Below are positions 54,047 to 64,000 of a stretch of DNA of 64,000 bases, in pieces (position 1 is the first letter of the stretch; every line of letters starts with the position of its first letter). The notes under the pieces are model-generated. The model had not been told where the DNA came from. It saw only the letters and a program-made list of their open reading frames with translations, and made no database searches. Source of the stretch: Hyphomicrobiales bacterium (GTDB lineage Bacteria; Pseudomonadota; Alphaproteobacteria; Rhizobiales; Rhizobiaceae); assembly GCA_900469475.1 (NCBI GenBank), contig UBXG01000005.1:558001-622000 (forward strand), in the 5' to 3' direction. Position numbers and translations under genes: made by a program.

Positions 54047-54060
54047 CGTCACATGTGACG
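54047..54060. promoter_or_regulatory. 14-bp perfect palindrome, candidate operator
   Basis: CGTCACATGTGACG reads identically on both strands and is 50 bases upstream of the FliO-like start. Its size and position suit a dimeric regulator, but no family is implied. Confidence 0.45.
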
Positions 54061-54089
54061 TGCAAAGGTCGTTGTAGTACTTTAAATCC

Positions 54090-54139
54090 ACTGCATAATT
54101 TTATCCTTAAATTGGATCCTGTTTAAGGAATTATGCAGT
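54090..54139. repeat. 50-bp interrupted inverted repeat
   Basis: Left arm ACTGCATAATT (54090-54100) plus CCTTAAA (54105-54111) pairs with TTTAAGG (54122-54128) plus AATTATGCAGT (54129-54139): 18 bp matched with a 4-base bulge TTAT on the left. The 10-base centre contains GGATCC, itself a palindrome. It could form a hairpin or cruciform or be a composite protein site. Confidence 0.8.
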
Positions 54140-54390
54140 AGGCGCAACTGCCGCGGGTAATGCTTTGAGCGTGACCCTTCTATACGGCGATCATATGAAC
54201 AGGATTGCGCCGGAGACAAGATGCGATTGCAGGCTGTTGTCTTCTATTGCCTGTGAATTCAAGCCTTTCTGGCCCGGCAAAGCTTTTTGCCGATGACGCA
54301 ACTTGATAAAGAAGATTCGAAAGGTCCGACTCCGGCGACCCCTAAACGTGTATGACATGTCGCGAGGAGAACGGCCGATACGAGGGGTTC

Positions 54391-57009
54391 ATGACGAAGC
54401 AGCGTCCGTCCGACGAGTATAGCGTGCCGCTGGTGGATCGCGGGGTTCGTTCGGGAACCGTGCTGCGCATCATCCTGCTTGCGCTCGTTCTCGTGGCCGC
54501 GGCGGCGGCTTTCGTCGTCTTCAAGAACCAGCTCGACAACGAAGCGGTTCTCGGTGGCCTCGGCATTCTCGCCATGGTCGGCATCTTCTTCCTGGTTTCC
54601 TCGATTATCGGCTTTGTCGAGGTCATGCCGCAGCCTCAGTCCGACAGTCTGGCCCGGTCCTTCCTCAACAGTCATCCGGACGGAACGCTGATCACAGACG
54701 AGAAGGGGCGCATCGTCTATGCGAATGCCGCCTATGGCCGGCTGACCGGTGCGACGAAGGCGACGGAAGTGCAGTCGCTGGAGATGCTGCTGTCGCGAAA
54801 TCGCGAATCCAACGAGGCTCTCTATCGTCTCGCCAATGGCCTGCGCGATGGCAAGGAAGGATCGGAGGAGTTCCGCCTGCTGAAGCCGCTCGGGCCTGCG
54901 GATGGAAGCGGCAATGGGGCGCATTGGTACCGGCTGAAGGCGCGCGTGCTGCCGGCCGAACAAGGCGCCAACAAGGCACTGCATATCTGGCAGATTACCG
55001 ACATCACCTCCGAGCGTGACGACCAGGAACGTTTCTTCAAGGAATTGCAGAACGCAATAGACTATCTCGACCACGCGCCGGCCGGCTTCTTTTCCGCGGG
55101 GCGCAAGGGCGAGATCTTCTATCTCAATGCGACGCTCGCCGAATGGCTGGGCTTCGATCTGACGAAATTCGTGCCGGGCTCGATGACCATAGGCGATCTT
55201 GTGGCCGGCGAGGGGCTGGCGCTGATCCAATCGGTGCAGGCGGAACCGGGTCTCAAGAAGACGGTGACGCTCGATCTCGATCTGCGCCGGTCGAATGGCC
55301 AAAGCCTGCCAGTGCAGATCGTCCACAGCGTCACGTCGATGCGCGACGGCGCTCCCGGCGAGAGCCGCACCATCGTCCTGACCCGCCGGAACGGTGCGGA
55401 TACCGAGCAATCGGCCTCCGCCGCCGCGATGCGCTTCAGCCGCTTCTTCAACAATACGCCTATGGCAATCGCGTCCGTTGACGGCAACGGCCGCATTCTG
55501 CGGACGAACGCGCCTTTCCTGAAGCTTTTCTCGGATCTGGTTTCGCGTGATGATATCGAGCGCGGTGCCGCCCTGGAGAGTGTCGTCAACGACAGTGACC
55601 GGCCGCAGCTGCAGCAGGCGCTGGCGGCCGCCAAGGACCGGCAGGGCGACATTCCGCCGATCGATTCCCGCAATCCGAAAGACGAAACGCGGCATTTCCG
55701 CTTCTATATCAACGCCGTCATCGACCAGACAGACGAGGCGCCGGAAGAGGCTGCCATCGTCTATGCGGTCGAGGTGACCGAGCAGAAGGCGCTCGAGACC
55801 CAGATGGCGCAGACGCAGAAGCTCAATGCTGTCGGGACGCTTGCTGGCGGCATCGCGCATGACTTCAACAACGTTCTGACCGCAATCCTTCTGTCTTCCG
55901 ACCATCTCCTGCTGCAGGCGCGGCCTTCCGATGCCAGCTTTGCGGATCTGATGGAAATCAAGCGCAATGCCAATCGTGCGGCCGTGCTGGTGCGGCAGTT
56001 GCTTGCCTTCTCGCGCAAGCAGACCATGCGGCCGACGATCCTGAACCTGACGGACGTGATCGGCGATCTGCGCATGCTGGTGGACCGGCTGCTATCGGGC
56101 ACGCATGTCAAACTCGACGTCGATTACGGGCGCGATCTATGGCCCGTGAAAACCGATCTCTCACAGTTCGAGCAGGTGCTGATCAACCTCTGCGTCAATG
56201 CCCGCGATGCCATGCCGGGCGGCGGTACGCTGACGCTGCGCACCCGCAATCTGCGCGCGGCCGATGTCAGCGCCTTCAACTATCCATACCTTCCGCATGA
56301 GGACATGGTGCTCGTCGAGGTCAGCGATACCGGAACCGGTATCGCGCCTGAGATCATGGACAAGATTTTCGAGCCCTTCTTCACGACCAAGGAAGTGGGC
56401 AAGGGCACCGGCCTCGGCCTTGCCATGGTTTATGGCATCATCAAGCAATCCGGCGGCTACATCCAGCCGGAATCGGAAGTTGGCAAGGGAACGACCTTCC
56501 GCATTTTCCTGCCGCGGCACATCGTGGAAATGCCTTCGGTAACGGAAGCGAAAGTGTCGGAAAGCCGCGATATTACGGCCATGGACCAGGGTGCGGGTGT
56601 CGCCGCTTCTCCGGAAGAACCGGCCGATCTTACTGGTAAGTCCGCTGTCGTGCTGCTTGTCGAGGACGAAGAGGCGGTACGCCGCGGTGGCAAGCGCATG
56701 CTTGAGACGCGGGGTTATACCGTCCACGAGGCCGGCTCCGGCGTTGAGGCGCTCGACATCATGGAAGAGCTCGACGGACAGGTCGATGTCGTCGTCTCCG
56801 ACGTCGTCATGCCCGAGATGGACGGGCCGACGCTGCTGCGCGAATTGCGCAAGAAATATCCGGATCTGAAGTTCATCTTCGTTTCGGGGTATGCCGAGGA
56901 CGCGTTTGCCCGCAACCTGCCAGCGGACGCGCAATTCGGCTTCCTGCCGAAGCCATTCTCGCTGAAACAGCTTGCCGTCGTCGTACGCGAGACCCTGGAC
57001 AAGAATTAA
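54391..57009 (+). CDS. cckA: Cell-cycle hybrid histidine kinase CckA
   Basis: The 872-residue hybrid kinase sits atop the CckA-ChpT-CtrA phosphorelay that controls the alphaproteobacterial cell cycle. Two transmembrane helices (about 23-41 and 52-72) are followed by two PAS-type sensor regions. The dimerisation/phospho-acceptor domain has [13 protein letters not shown] with His490; the ATPase domain has [10 protein letters not shown] (N box), VSDTGTGIA and GKGTGLGLA (G boxes). The C-terminal receiver has Asp804 in [13 protein letters not shown]. The ATG at 54391 follows GAGG. Kinase/phosphatase balance is expected to be set by cell pole location. Confidence 0.94.
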   Translation: MTKQRPSDEYSVPLVDRGVRSGTVLRIILLALVLVAAAAAFVVFKNQLDNEAVLGGLGILAMVGIFFLVSSIIGFVEVMPQPQSDSLARSFLNSHPDGTLITDEKGRIVYANAAYGRLTGATKATEVQSLEMLLSRNRESNEALYRLANGLRDGKEGSEEFRLLKPLGPADGSGNGAHWYRLKARVLPAEQGANKALHIWQITDITSERDDQERFFKELQNAIDYLDHAPAGFFSAGRKGEIFYLNATLAEWLGFDLTKFVPGSMTIGDLVAGEGLALIQSVQAEPGLKKTVTLDLDLRRSNGQSLPVQIVHSVTSMRDGAPGESRTIVLTRRNGADTEQSASAAAMRFSRFFNNTPMAIASVDGNGRILRTNAPFLKLFSDLVSRDDIERGAALESVVNDSDRPQLQQALAAAKDRQGDIPPIDSRNPKDETRHFRFYINAVIDQTDEAPEEAAIVYAVEVTEQKALETQMAQTQKLNAVGTLAGGIAHDFNNVLTAILLSSDHLLLQARPSDASFADLMEIKRNANRAAVLVRQLLAFSRKQTMRPTILNLTDVIGDLRMLVDRLLSGTHVKLDVDYGRDLWPVKTDLSQFEQVLINLCVNARDAMPGGGTLTLRTRNLRAADVSAFNYPYLPHEDMVLVEVSDTGTGIAPEIMDKIFEPFFTTKEVGKGTGLGLAMVYGIIKQSGGYIQPESEVGKGTTFRIFLPRHIVEMPSVTEAKVSESRDITAMDQGAGVAASPEEPADLTGKSAVVLLVEDEEAVRRGGKRMLETRGYTVHEAGSGVEALDIMEELDGQVDVVVSDVVMPEMDGPTLLRELRKKYPDLKFIFVSGYAEDAFARNLPADAQFGFLPKPFSLKQLAVVVRETLDKN

Positions 57010-57036
57010 GAAGGAGGCGTTTCGCGCCTCTCCATG

Positions 57037-57065
57037 TTGCCGATTGACGCGCAACGGTGTAATCA
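57037..57065 (+). promoter_or_regulatory. Candidate promoter of the trpS leader
   Basis: TTGCCG (57037-57042) and TAATCA (57060-57065) are separated by 17 bases. Transcription would begin about 57072-57073, at or just before the leader-peptide ATG. Both elements are imperfect. Read-through from cckA is also possible. Confidence 0.4.
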
Positions 57066-57072
57066 ACCGCCC

Positions 57073-57123
57073 ATGATCGACCTCGCCAAGCCCGTTTTCC
57101 AAATGTGGTGGCGCTCCTTCTAG
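57073..57123 (+). CDS. Tryptophan-rich leader peptide of the trpS attenuator
   Basis: A 16-residue frame, [16 protein letters not shown], ends at TAG 57121-57123. Two consecutive Trp codons (57106-57111) sit just before the first strand of a hairpin (57112-57128), as in classical trp attenuators. A second in-frame ATG at 57103 would give MWWRSF. No good ribosome-binding site precedes either ATG, so the ATG at 57073 is best explained by a leaderless message, as known for the trpE(G) leader of Sinorhizobium meliloti. It has no independent function in this model beyond sensing charged tRNA-Trp. Confidence 0.7.
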   Translation: MIDLAKPVFQMWWRSF

Positions 57124-57195
57124 GAGCGGCAGTCGTCATGTCTTGAAATCGACCCTGCCGCCTCAATCCGGCAGGCATGGTCCATTTCCGTTTTT
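57112..57195 (+). promoter_or_regulatory. Transcription attenuator upstream of trpS
   Basis: Segment 1 CGCTCCT (57112-57118) pairs with segment 2 AGGAGCG (57122-57128). Segment 2 can instead pair, through GCGGCAG (57126-57132) and TCG, with segment 3 CTGCCGC (57155-57161) and CGA, the antiterminator. Segment 3 pairs with segment 4 as a terminator: GACCCTGCCG (57151-57160) with CGGCAG (57169-57174) and, after a 4-base bulge, GGTC (57179-57182). A T-rich tract (57184-57195) follows. Stalling at the Trp codons would mask segment 1 and favour the antiterminator. Confidence 0.65.
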
Positions 57196-57213
57196 CCCTT
57201 CCCGATTGCGGCG

Positions 57214-57229
57214 GCTCCTTTTACGGAGC
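57214..57229 (+). promoter_or_regulatory. Hairpin over the trpS ribosome-binding site
   Basis: GCTCC (57214-57218) pairs with GGAGC (57225-57229), which contains the trpS Shine-Dalgarno sequence. The same GCTCCT is complementary to the AGGAGC of attenuator segment 2, so translation could also be tied to the leader state. Confidence 0.4.
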
Positions 57230-57235
57230 AATGAA

Positions 57236-58255
57236 ATGTTTTCCCCTACCGATAATCGTCCCGTCATCCTGACGGGCGACCGGACCACGGGTCCACTCCA
57301 TCTCGGCCATTATGCCGGGTCGCTGAAAAGCCGCGTTGCACTTCAGCACAGCCATGAGCAATTCCTGCTCTTGGCGGATACGCAGGCACTGACGGACAAT
57401 GCGCATGATCCCCAGAAAGTGCAGCGCAACGTCCTTGAAGTCGCCACGGACTATCTTGCAGTCGGCATCGATCCGGCGCTGACAACGATCTGCGTTCAAT
57501 CCGCTTTACCCGCGCTCGCGGAATTGACACTACTCTATCTGAATTTCGTTACTGTCAGTCGCCTGGAGCGCAATCCGACGATCAAGACGGAGATCCAGCT
57601 GCGCGGTTTCGAACGCGATGTGCCGGCCGGCTTTCTCTGCTACCCGGTCGCGCAGGCCGCCGATATCACTGCCTTCAAGGCGACGGTCATTCCCGTCGGC
57701 GAGGATCAGGCGCCGTTGATCGAGCAGACAAACGAGATCGTTCGCCGTCTCAACCGGCAGATCGGGCGAGACGTTCTGGTGGAGGCTACAGCGATGGTGC
57801 CGGCTGTCGGGCGTCTGCCCGGCGTCGACGGCAAGGCGAAGATGAGCAAATCGCAGGGTAATGCGATCCCGCTTTCGGCATCGTCCGATGAGATCAGGGA
57901 TGCGGTGCGGCGCATGTATACCGATCCGGATCACCTGCGCGTCAGCGATCCCGGCAAGGTCGAGGGAAACATCGTCTTCACCTATTTCGATGCCTTTTGC
58001 GAGGATCGGCAATTCGTCGAAGAGATGAAAGAGCATTATCGCCGCGGCGGACTTGGAGACGTCACCTTGAAGAGACATCTCGAGGATGTCCTGCAGGCGC
58101 TGCTCGCGCCGATCCGCGAACGCCGCGCGCTTTATGCCGCTGAACCGGACTATGTGATGGAAGTCTTGCGGGAGGGGACGCGAAAGGCGAGGGAGCGGAC
58201 AGAGGCGACGCTTGCCGAATTAAGGTCTGCTCTGGGTCTGTTCTCTCTCACTTGA
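57236..58255 (+). CDS. trpS: Tryptophanyl-tRNA synthetase (Streptococcus/Lactobacillus-like type)
   Basis: The 339-residue class I synthetase charges tRNA-Trp. The HIGH motif is HLGH (residues 22-25, in [17 protein letters not shown]) and KMSKS begins at residue 202. Residues such as [46 protein letters not shown] and [18 protein letters not shown] are those of the Gram-positive (Streptococcus) type rather than of the usual proteobacterial TrpRS, which begins with FSGxQPTG. The start at 57236 follows GGAG. Upstream is a Trp-codon attenuator. A second, canonical trpS elsewhere in the genome is expected, which would make this copy auxiliary, perhaps protective against indolmycin-like inhibitors. 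Confidence 0.9.
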   Translation: MFSPTDNRPVILTGDRTTGPLHLGHYAGSLKSRVALQHSHEQFLLLADTQALTDNAHDPQKVQRNVLEVATDYLAVGIDPALTTICVQSALPALAELTLLYLNFVTVSRLERNPTIKTEIQLRGFERDVPAGFLCYPVAQAADITAFKATVIPVGEDQAPLIEQTNEIVRRLNRQIGRDVLVEATAMVPAVGRLPGVDGKAKMSKSQGNAIPLSASSDEIRDAVRRMYTDPDHLRVSDPGKVEGNIVFTYFDAFCEDRQFVEEMKEHYRRGGLGDVTLKRHLEDVLQALLAPIRERRALYAAEPDYVMEVLREGTRKARERTEATLAELRSALGLFSLT

Positions 58256-58264
58256 AAGAAAGAG

Positions 58265-58294
58265 AACGGCCGGGCGCTCGCACACCCGGCCGTT
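58265..58294. terminator. Terminator between trpS and psuG
   Basis: AACGGCCGGG (58265-58274) and CCCGGCCGTT (58285-58294) form a perfect 10-bp stem. On the minus strand it is followed by CTCTTTCTTTC, so it best serves psuG. Confidence 0.8.
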
Positions 58295-58313
58295 CCTGTG
58301 ACGAGGGTCTTGA

Positions 58314-59240
58314 TTAGTCCGCCAGAGCTACGGCGATTTCCGCGGCCAAACGCGCATTGTTTTCGACAAGCGCGATATTGGTCTTGAGGCTGCGGCCTTC
58401 GGTGATGTCGAAGATCGTGCTCAGCAGATAAGGCGTAACCGCCTTGCCGGTGATCTCGTCGCGCTCGGCGCTGTCGAGGGCGCGCTCGATATAGATTTCC
58501 ATCTCCTCGCGCGGGATCTCGTCGGCTTCTGAAACCGGATTGGCGATCAGCATGCCGCCATCGATGCCGAGCTGCTCGCGGGTCGTCTGGAAGTTGGCGA
58601 TCGCAGCCGGGCTGTTCAGCGTCAGCGGGCTCGTCAGGCCGGAGGAGCGCGACCAGAAGGCCGGGAACTCGGTGCTGTCGTAGGTGACGACCGGAACACC
58701 ACGGGTTTCGAGCACTTCGAGCGTCTTCGGAATATCGAGGATCGCCTTGGCGCCGGCGCAGACAACGATGACGCCGGTGCGGGACAGCTCTTCAAGATCG
58801 GCCGAAATATCGAAACTTTCTTCGGCGCCGCGATGCACGCCGCCGATGCCGCCGGTGGCGAAAACCTTGATGCCGGCGCGGGCAGCGGCAATCATCGTGG
58901 CGGCAACGGTGGTTGCGCCCGTGCGGCGTTCGGCGATCGCAAAGGCGATGTCGGCGCGCGAAACTTTCATCGCGCCTTCCGTCTTGGCCAATGCTTCCAG
59001 CTCTTGCGGCTCCAGGCCGATATGCAACGTGCCATGGATGACAGCGATGGTTGCGGGTACCGCGCCTTCCTGCCGGATGATCGCTTCGACGCTGCGGGCC
59101 ATCTCGATATTGCCAGGATAGGGCATGCCGTGGGTGATGATCGTCGATTCCAACGCAACGATCGGCGCACCGCGCAGCTTGGCGGCAGCGACTTCCTTCG
59201 AATAGGAGATCGGAAGCAGGGGCGAGATAGGCTGGGTCAT
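58314..59240 (-). CDS. psuG: Pseudouridine-5'-phosphate glycosidase
   Basis: The 308-residue enzyme splits pseudouridine 5'-phosphate into uracil and ribose 5-phosphate. Conserved segments are VALESTIITHGMPYPGN, GGIGGVHRGAEESFDISADL, the catalytic-Lys VCAGAKAILDIPKTLE and IANPVSEADEIP. The gene lies 46 bp downstream of the PfkB kinase gene on the same strand, so the pair forms the psuK-psuG pseudouridine degradation unit. The start at 59240 follows GGAA; longer frames cover the kinase terminus. Confidence 0.93.
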   Translation of the reverse strand: MTQPISPLLPISYSKEVAAAKLRGAPIVALESTIITHGMPYPGNIEMARSVEAIIRQEGAVPATIAVIHGTLHIGLEPQELEALAKTEGAMKVSRADIAFAIAERRTGATTVAATMIAAARAGIKVFATGGIGGVHRGAEESFDISADLEELSRTGVIVVCAGAKAILDIPKTLEVLETRGVPVVTYDSTEFPAFWSRSSGLTSPLTLNSPAAIANFQTTREQLGIDGGMLIANPVSEADEIPREEMEIYIERALDSAERDEITGKAVTPYLLSTIFDITEGRSLKTNIALVENNARLAAEIAVALAD

Positions 59241-59286
59241 TGTCGTTTCCAATTCACTGAAACAATATACGCGTTTTGAACAGGCT

Positions 59287-60231
59287 TCATGACAGAATAT
59301 CGGCCTCGGGAACAAGGGCCAGCACTGTCTTTAGCAGCTCGGGAGAGAGATTTTCTGCCGTCGCATAGGGGGACTGGACGGTGATTGCCGCCGCTGCCGC
59401 GCCATGACGGACGGCTTCTGCGAGATCGTGGCCGGCCATCAGCGCCGACAGAACGCCGGAAGCAAGCGAATCTCCCGCACCGGTGACATCTGCGACATCC
59501 TCAACAATGGGCGGCTGCAGGCCGACGATGACATCACGCGAGAATGCGATCAGGGGCCGTTTCCCGCGCGTGATCACGCCGTTGCGCAGGCCGAGCGCAC
59601 GCAAAGCGCTCACCCATTCGCGTGGGTCTTCCGGGCGCATTTCAGTCAACGCCGCGGCTTCGGCTTCGTTGAGGAACAAGTGGTCGATGCCGGCAAGGCT
59701 TGGCTTCAGCCGCACCACTTTTGCCGGCGAGATAGCGATAGCGGCGACCGGTTTGCCGCATAGGGCAGCTCTCGCCGCAATTGCGCCTAAGGTTTCGGCC
59801 GGCAGATTGGCGTCGCAGAGAATGAGGTCGGTTTCAACGAAGGCATCGCGAACGGCGCGAATCGCGAGGCGTCGCGGAACGAAGAGCTTGTAGAGCTCCA
59901 TATCGGCAAGCGCGATGACCAGATTGCCGTCATTCTCGAGGATCGCGGTATAGCTCGGCGTCTTGCGATCGAGGAAGACAAAGGGCTTGTCGTCGATGCC
60001 GGCGTGGCTTGCAGCCTCGGCCACCATTTCGCCGGAGGGGTCGCCGCCGCGCGGCGAGATCAGCTTTACGTCGAAGCCGAGACGGGCGAGATTTCGCGCC
60101 GCATTGAAGCCGCCGCCGCCGGGCTCCTCGAACCATGCGCCGGGGTTGCTGGCGCCGGGCGCCGTCTCGCCGAAGATGCGGCCACGCCGGTCTATATGGG
60201 CGCCGCCGAGAACGAGAATCTTTTTCGCCAT
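59287..60231 (-). CDS. psuK: Pseudouridine kinase (PfkB family)
   Basis: The 314-residue PfkB-type sugar kinase phosphorylates pseudouridine to its 5'-phosphate, judged mainly from the adjacent psuG. The substrate-binding GGGGFNAARNLARLG and the catalytic DVTGAGDSLASG (the Asp is the base) are clear, and the C-terminal ATP site is present. ATG at 60231 follows GAGG. The gene is divergent from recA with a 239-bp spacer. Alone, a PfkB protein could be ribokinase or adenosine kinase; the neighbour decides for PsuK. Confidence 0.85.
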   Translation of the reverse strand: MAKKILVLGGAHIDRRGRIFGETAPGASNPGAWFEEPGGGGFNAARNLARLGFDVKLISPRGGDPSGEMVAEAASHAGIDDKPFVFLDRKTPSYTAILENDGNLVIALADMELYKLFVPRRLAIRAVRDAFVETDLILCDANLPAETLGAIAARAALCGKPVAAIAISPAKVVRLKPSLAGIDHLFLNEAEAAALTEMRPEDPREWVSALRALGLRNGVITRGKRPLIAFSRDVIVGLQPPIVEDVADVTGAGDSLASGVLSALMAGHDLAEAVRHGAAAAAITVQSPYATAENLSPELLKTVLALVPEADILS

Positions 60232-60396
60232 AGGGTTATCCTCAGCAGTCGAAAAGACGAATCGAGCGGGGCGGCGACATGCGTGAATTGGCCGCTCCAT
60301 AACCGTAAGTATCTGGGAAGAAAGAAGAAAACAAAAGTAGAACGGAAATCATTTTATCTTTTTCTTTCAATTGCTTGTTGTGCTCTTGCGATAAGA

Positions 60397-60411
60397 GAAC
60401 AAATAGAGTAC
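60397..60411. promoter_or_regulatory. LexA-box-like site upstream of recA
   Basis: GAACAAATAGAGTAC (GAAC-N7-GTAC) differs by one base from the alphaproteobacterial LexA consensus GAAC-N7-GAAC. It is 60 bases upstream of the recA start, the expected place for an SOS operator. It could also affect psuK. Confidence 0.5.
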
Positions 60412-60470
60412 AGAATTCTCGTCGGCGGCGACATTGCTAGAGCGGCTTCAATAACCTAAAGGTGGATCGA

Positions 60471-61556
<1,086 letters not shown>

Positions 61557-61603
61557 AGGCTTCGGGAAGCAATTCCCGACCTAAGATCGAGACCCAAAAG
61601 TCG

Positions 61604-61643
61604 AAACCGGCCGTATTGTCCAAGGGATGTGCGGCCGGTTTTG
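61604..61643 (+). terminator. Intrinsic terminator after recA
   Basis: AAACCGGCCG (61604-61613) pairs with CGGCCGGTTT (61632-61641), followed by T's. A smaller hairpin (TCGGGAA/TTCCCGA, 61562-61579) precedes it. Confidence 0.8.
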
Positions 61644-61730
61644 TTCGTGCGGCTGGACAGCGCCGGGAGCGGACGATAAAAGCCACTGACTTTGATGCAA
61701 GTTGCTGAGCGCAGGACTGAAGGGCCCCAT

Positions 61731-64000
<2,270 letters not shown>

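Larger units (their letters stand above)
53998..54390. other. Divergent region between the FliO-like gene and cckA
   Basis: This 393-bp spacer has no convincing gene. It holds a 14-bp perfect palindrome near the FliO-like start, a 50-bp interrupted inverted repeat at 54090-54139, and a third, A+T-rich stretch toward cckA, which should contain the cckA promoter. Confidence 0.6.

Noticed and set aside
54081-54128. CtrA box upstream of cckA
   Set aside because: Several TTAA tetramers occur, but none with the 6-7 base spacing; they are better explained as parts of the 50-bp inverted repeat.

Overview
This 64 kb window is chromosomal DNA of a Rhizobiaceae bacterium, closest in content to Rhizobium or a near relative. 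The evidence is the high G+C content with GTG and TTG starts, CckA beside a FliO-domain protein, a DksA-like protein with a degraded zinc site, a NADP/NAD-type malic enzyme fused to a phosphotransacetylase-like domain, and a 2231-residue polar-growth protein of the Agrobacterium GPR / Sinorhizobium RgsE type. I see no rRNA, tRNA, insertion sequence, prophage or CRISPR array. Most of the window is ordinary core genome.

Layout. 1-6.5 kb: end of an unidentified gene, gph, rpiA, a DUF2059 protein, gor, class II DAHP synthase, a GFA-family protein and a DUF1003 membrane protein. 6.9-17.2 kb: glutamine-dependent NAD synthetase, a TolB-like propeller, an ankyrin protein, a secreted hypothetical protein, malic enzyme, an LpxH-like phosphoesterase and an MFS transporter. 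17.3-21.4 kb: an Mla/MCE lipid-transport operon (STAS-MlaE fusion, MlaF, MlaD, lipoprotein). 22.1-23.5 kb: gnd. 23.6-36.8 kb: a LacI-controlled sugar cluster with an ABC importer, cytoplasmic GH2 beta-mannosidase, sugar isomerase, Gfo/Idh dehydrogenase, aldo/keto reductase and GH43 glycosidase. 37.4-45.4 kb: the giant RgsE/GPR-like protein, a divergent Hpt phosphotransfer protein and a [2Fe-2S] ferredoxin. 45.8-48.4 kb: a DUF922 protein and folP-folB-folK. 48.4-53 kb: a secreted protein, the YcjF/YcjX pair, a SixA-like phosphatase and DksA. 53-58.3 kb: FliO-like protein, cckA and a tryptophanyl-tRNA synthetase gene. 58.3-64 kb: psuKG, recA and the 5' part of alaS.

The most interesting signal is upstream of trpS. 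A 16-codon reading frame at 57073-57123 ([16 protein letters not shown]) has tandem Trp codons and is followed by mutually exclusive hairpins that read as a classical ribosome-mediated transcription attenuator, plus a hairpin over the trpS ribosome-binding site. The encoded TrpRS looks like the Streptococcus/Lactobacillus lineage rather than the usual proteobacterial one. The two together suggest a tryptophan-responsive auxiliary TrpRS.

A second theme is cell-cycle and polar-growth control. CckA, an Hpt protein and the polar-growth organiser lie within 20 kb. The promoter region shared by the Hpt and polar-growth genes has a full CtrA box (TTAA-N7-TTAACC) and a second CtrA-like site. The giant protein has a run of 33- and 44-residue repeats that keep an exact 11-residue phase. 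The cckA/FliO-like divergent region carries a 50-bp interrupted palindrome and a 14-bp perfect palindrome of unknown role.
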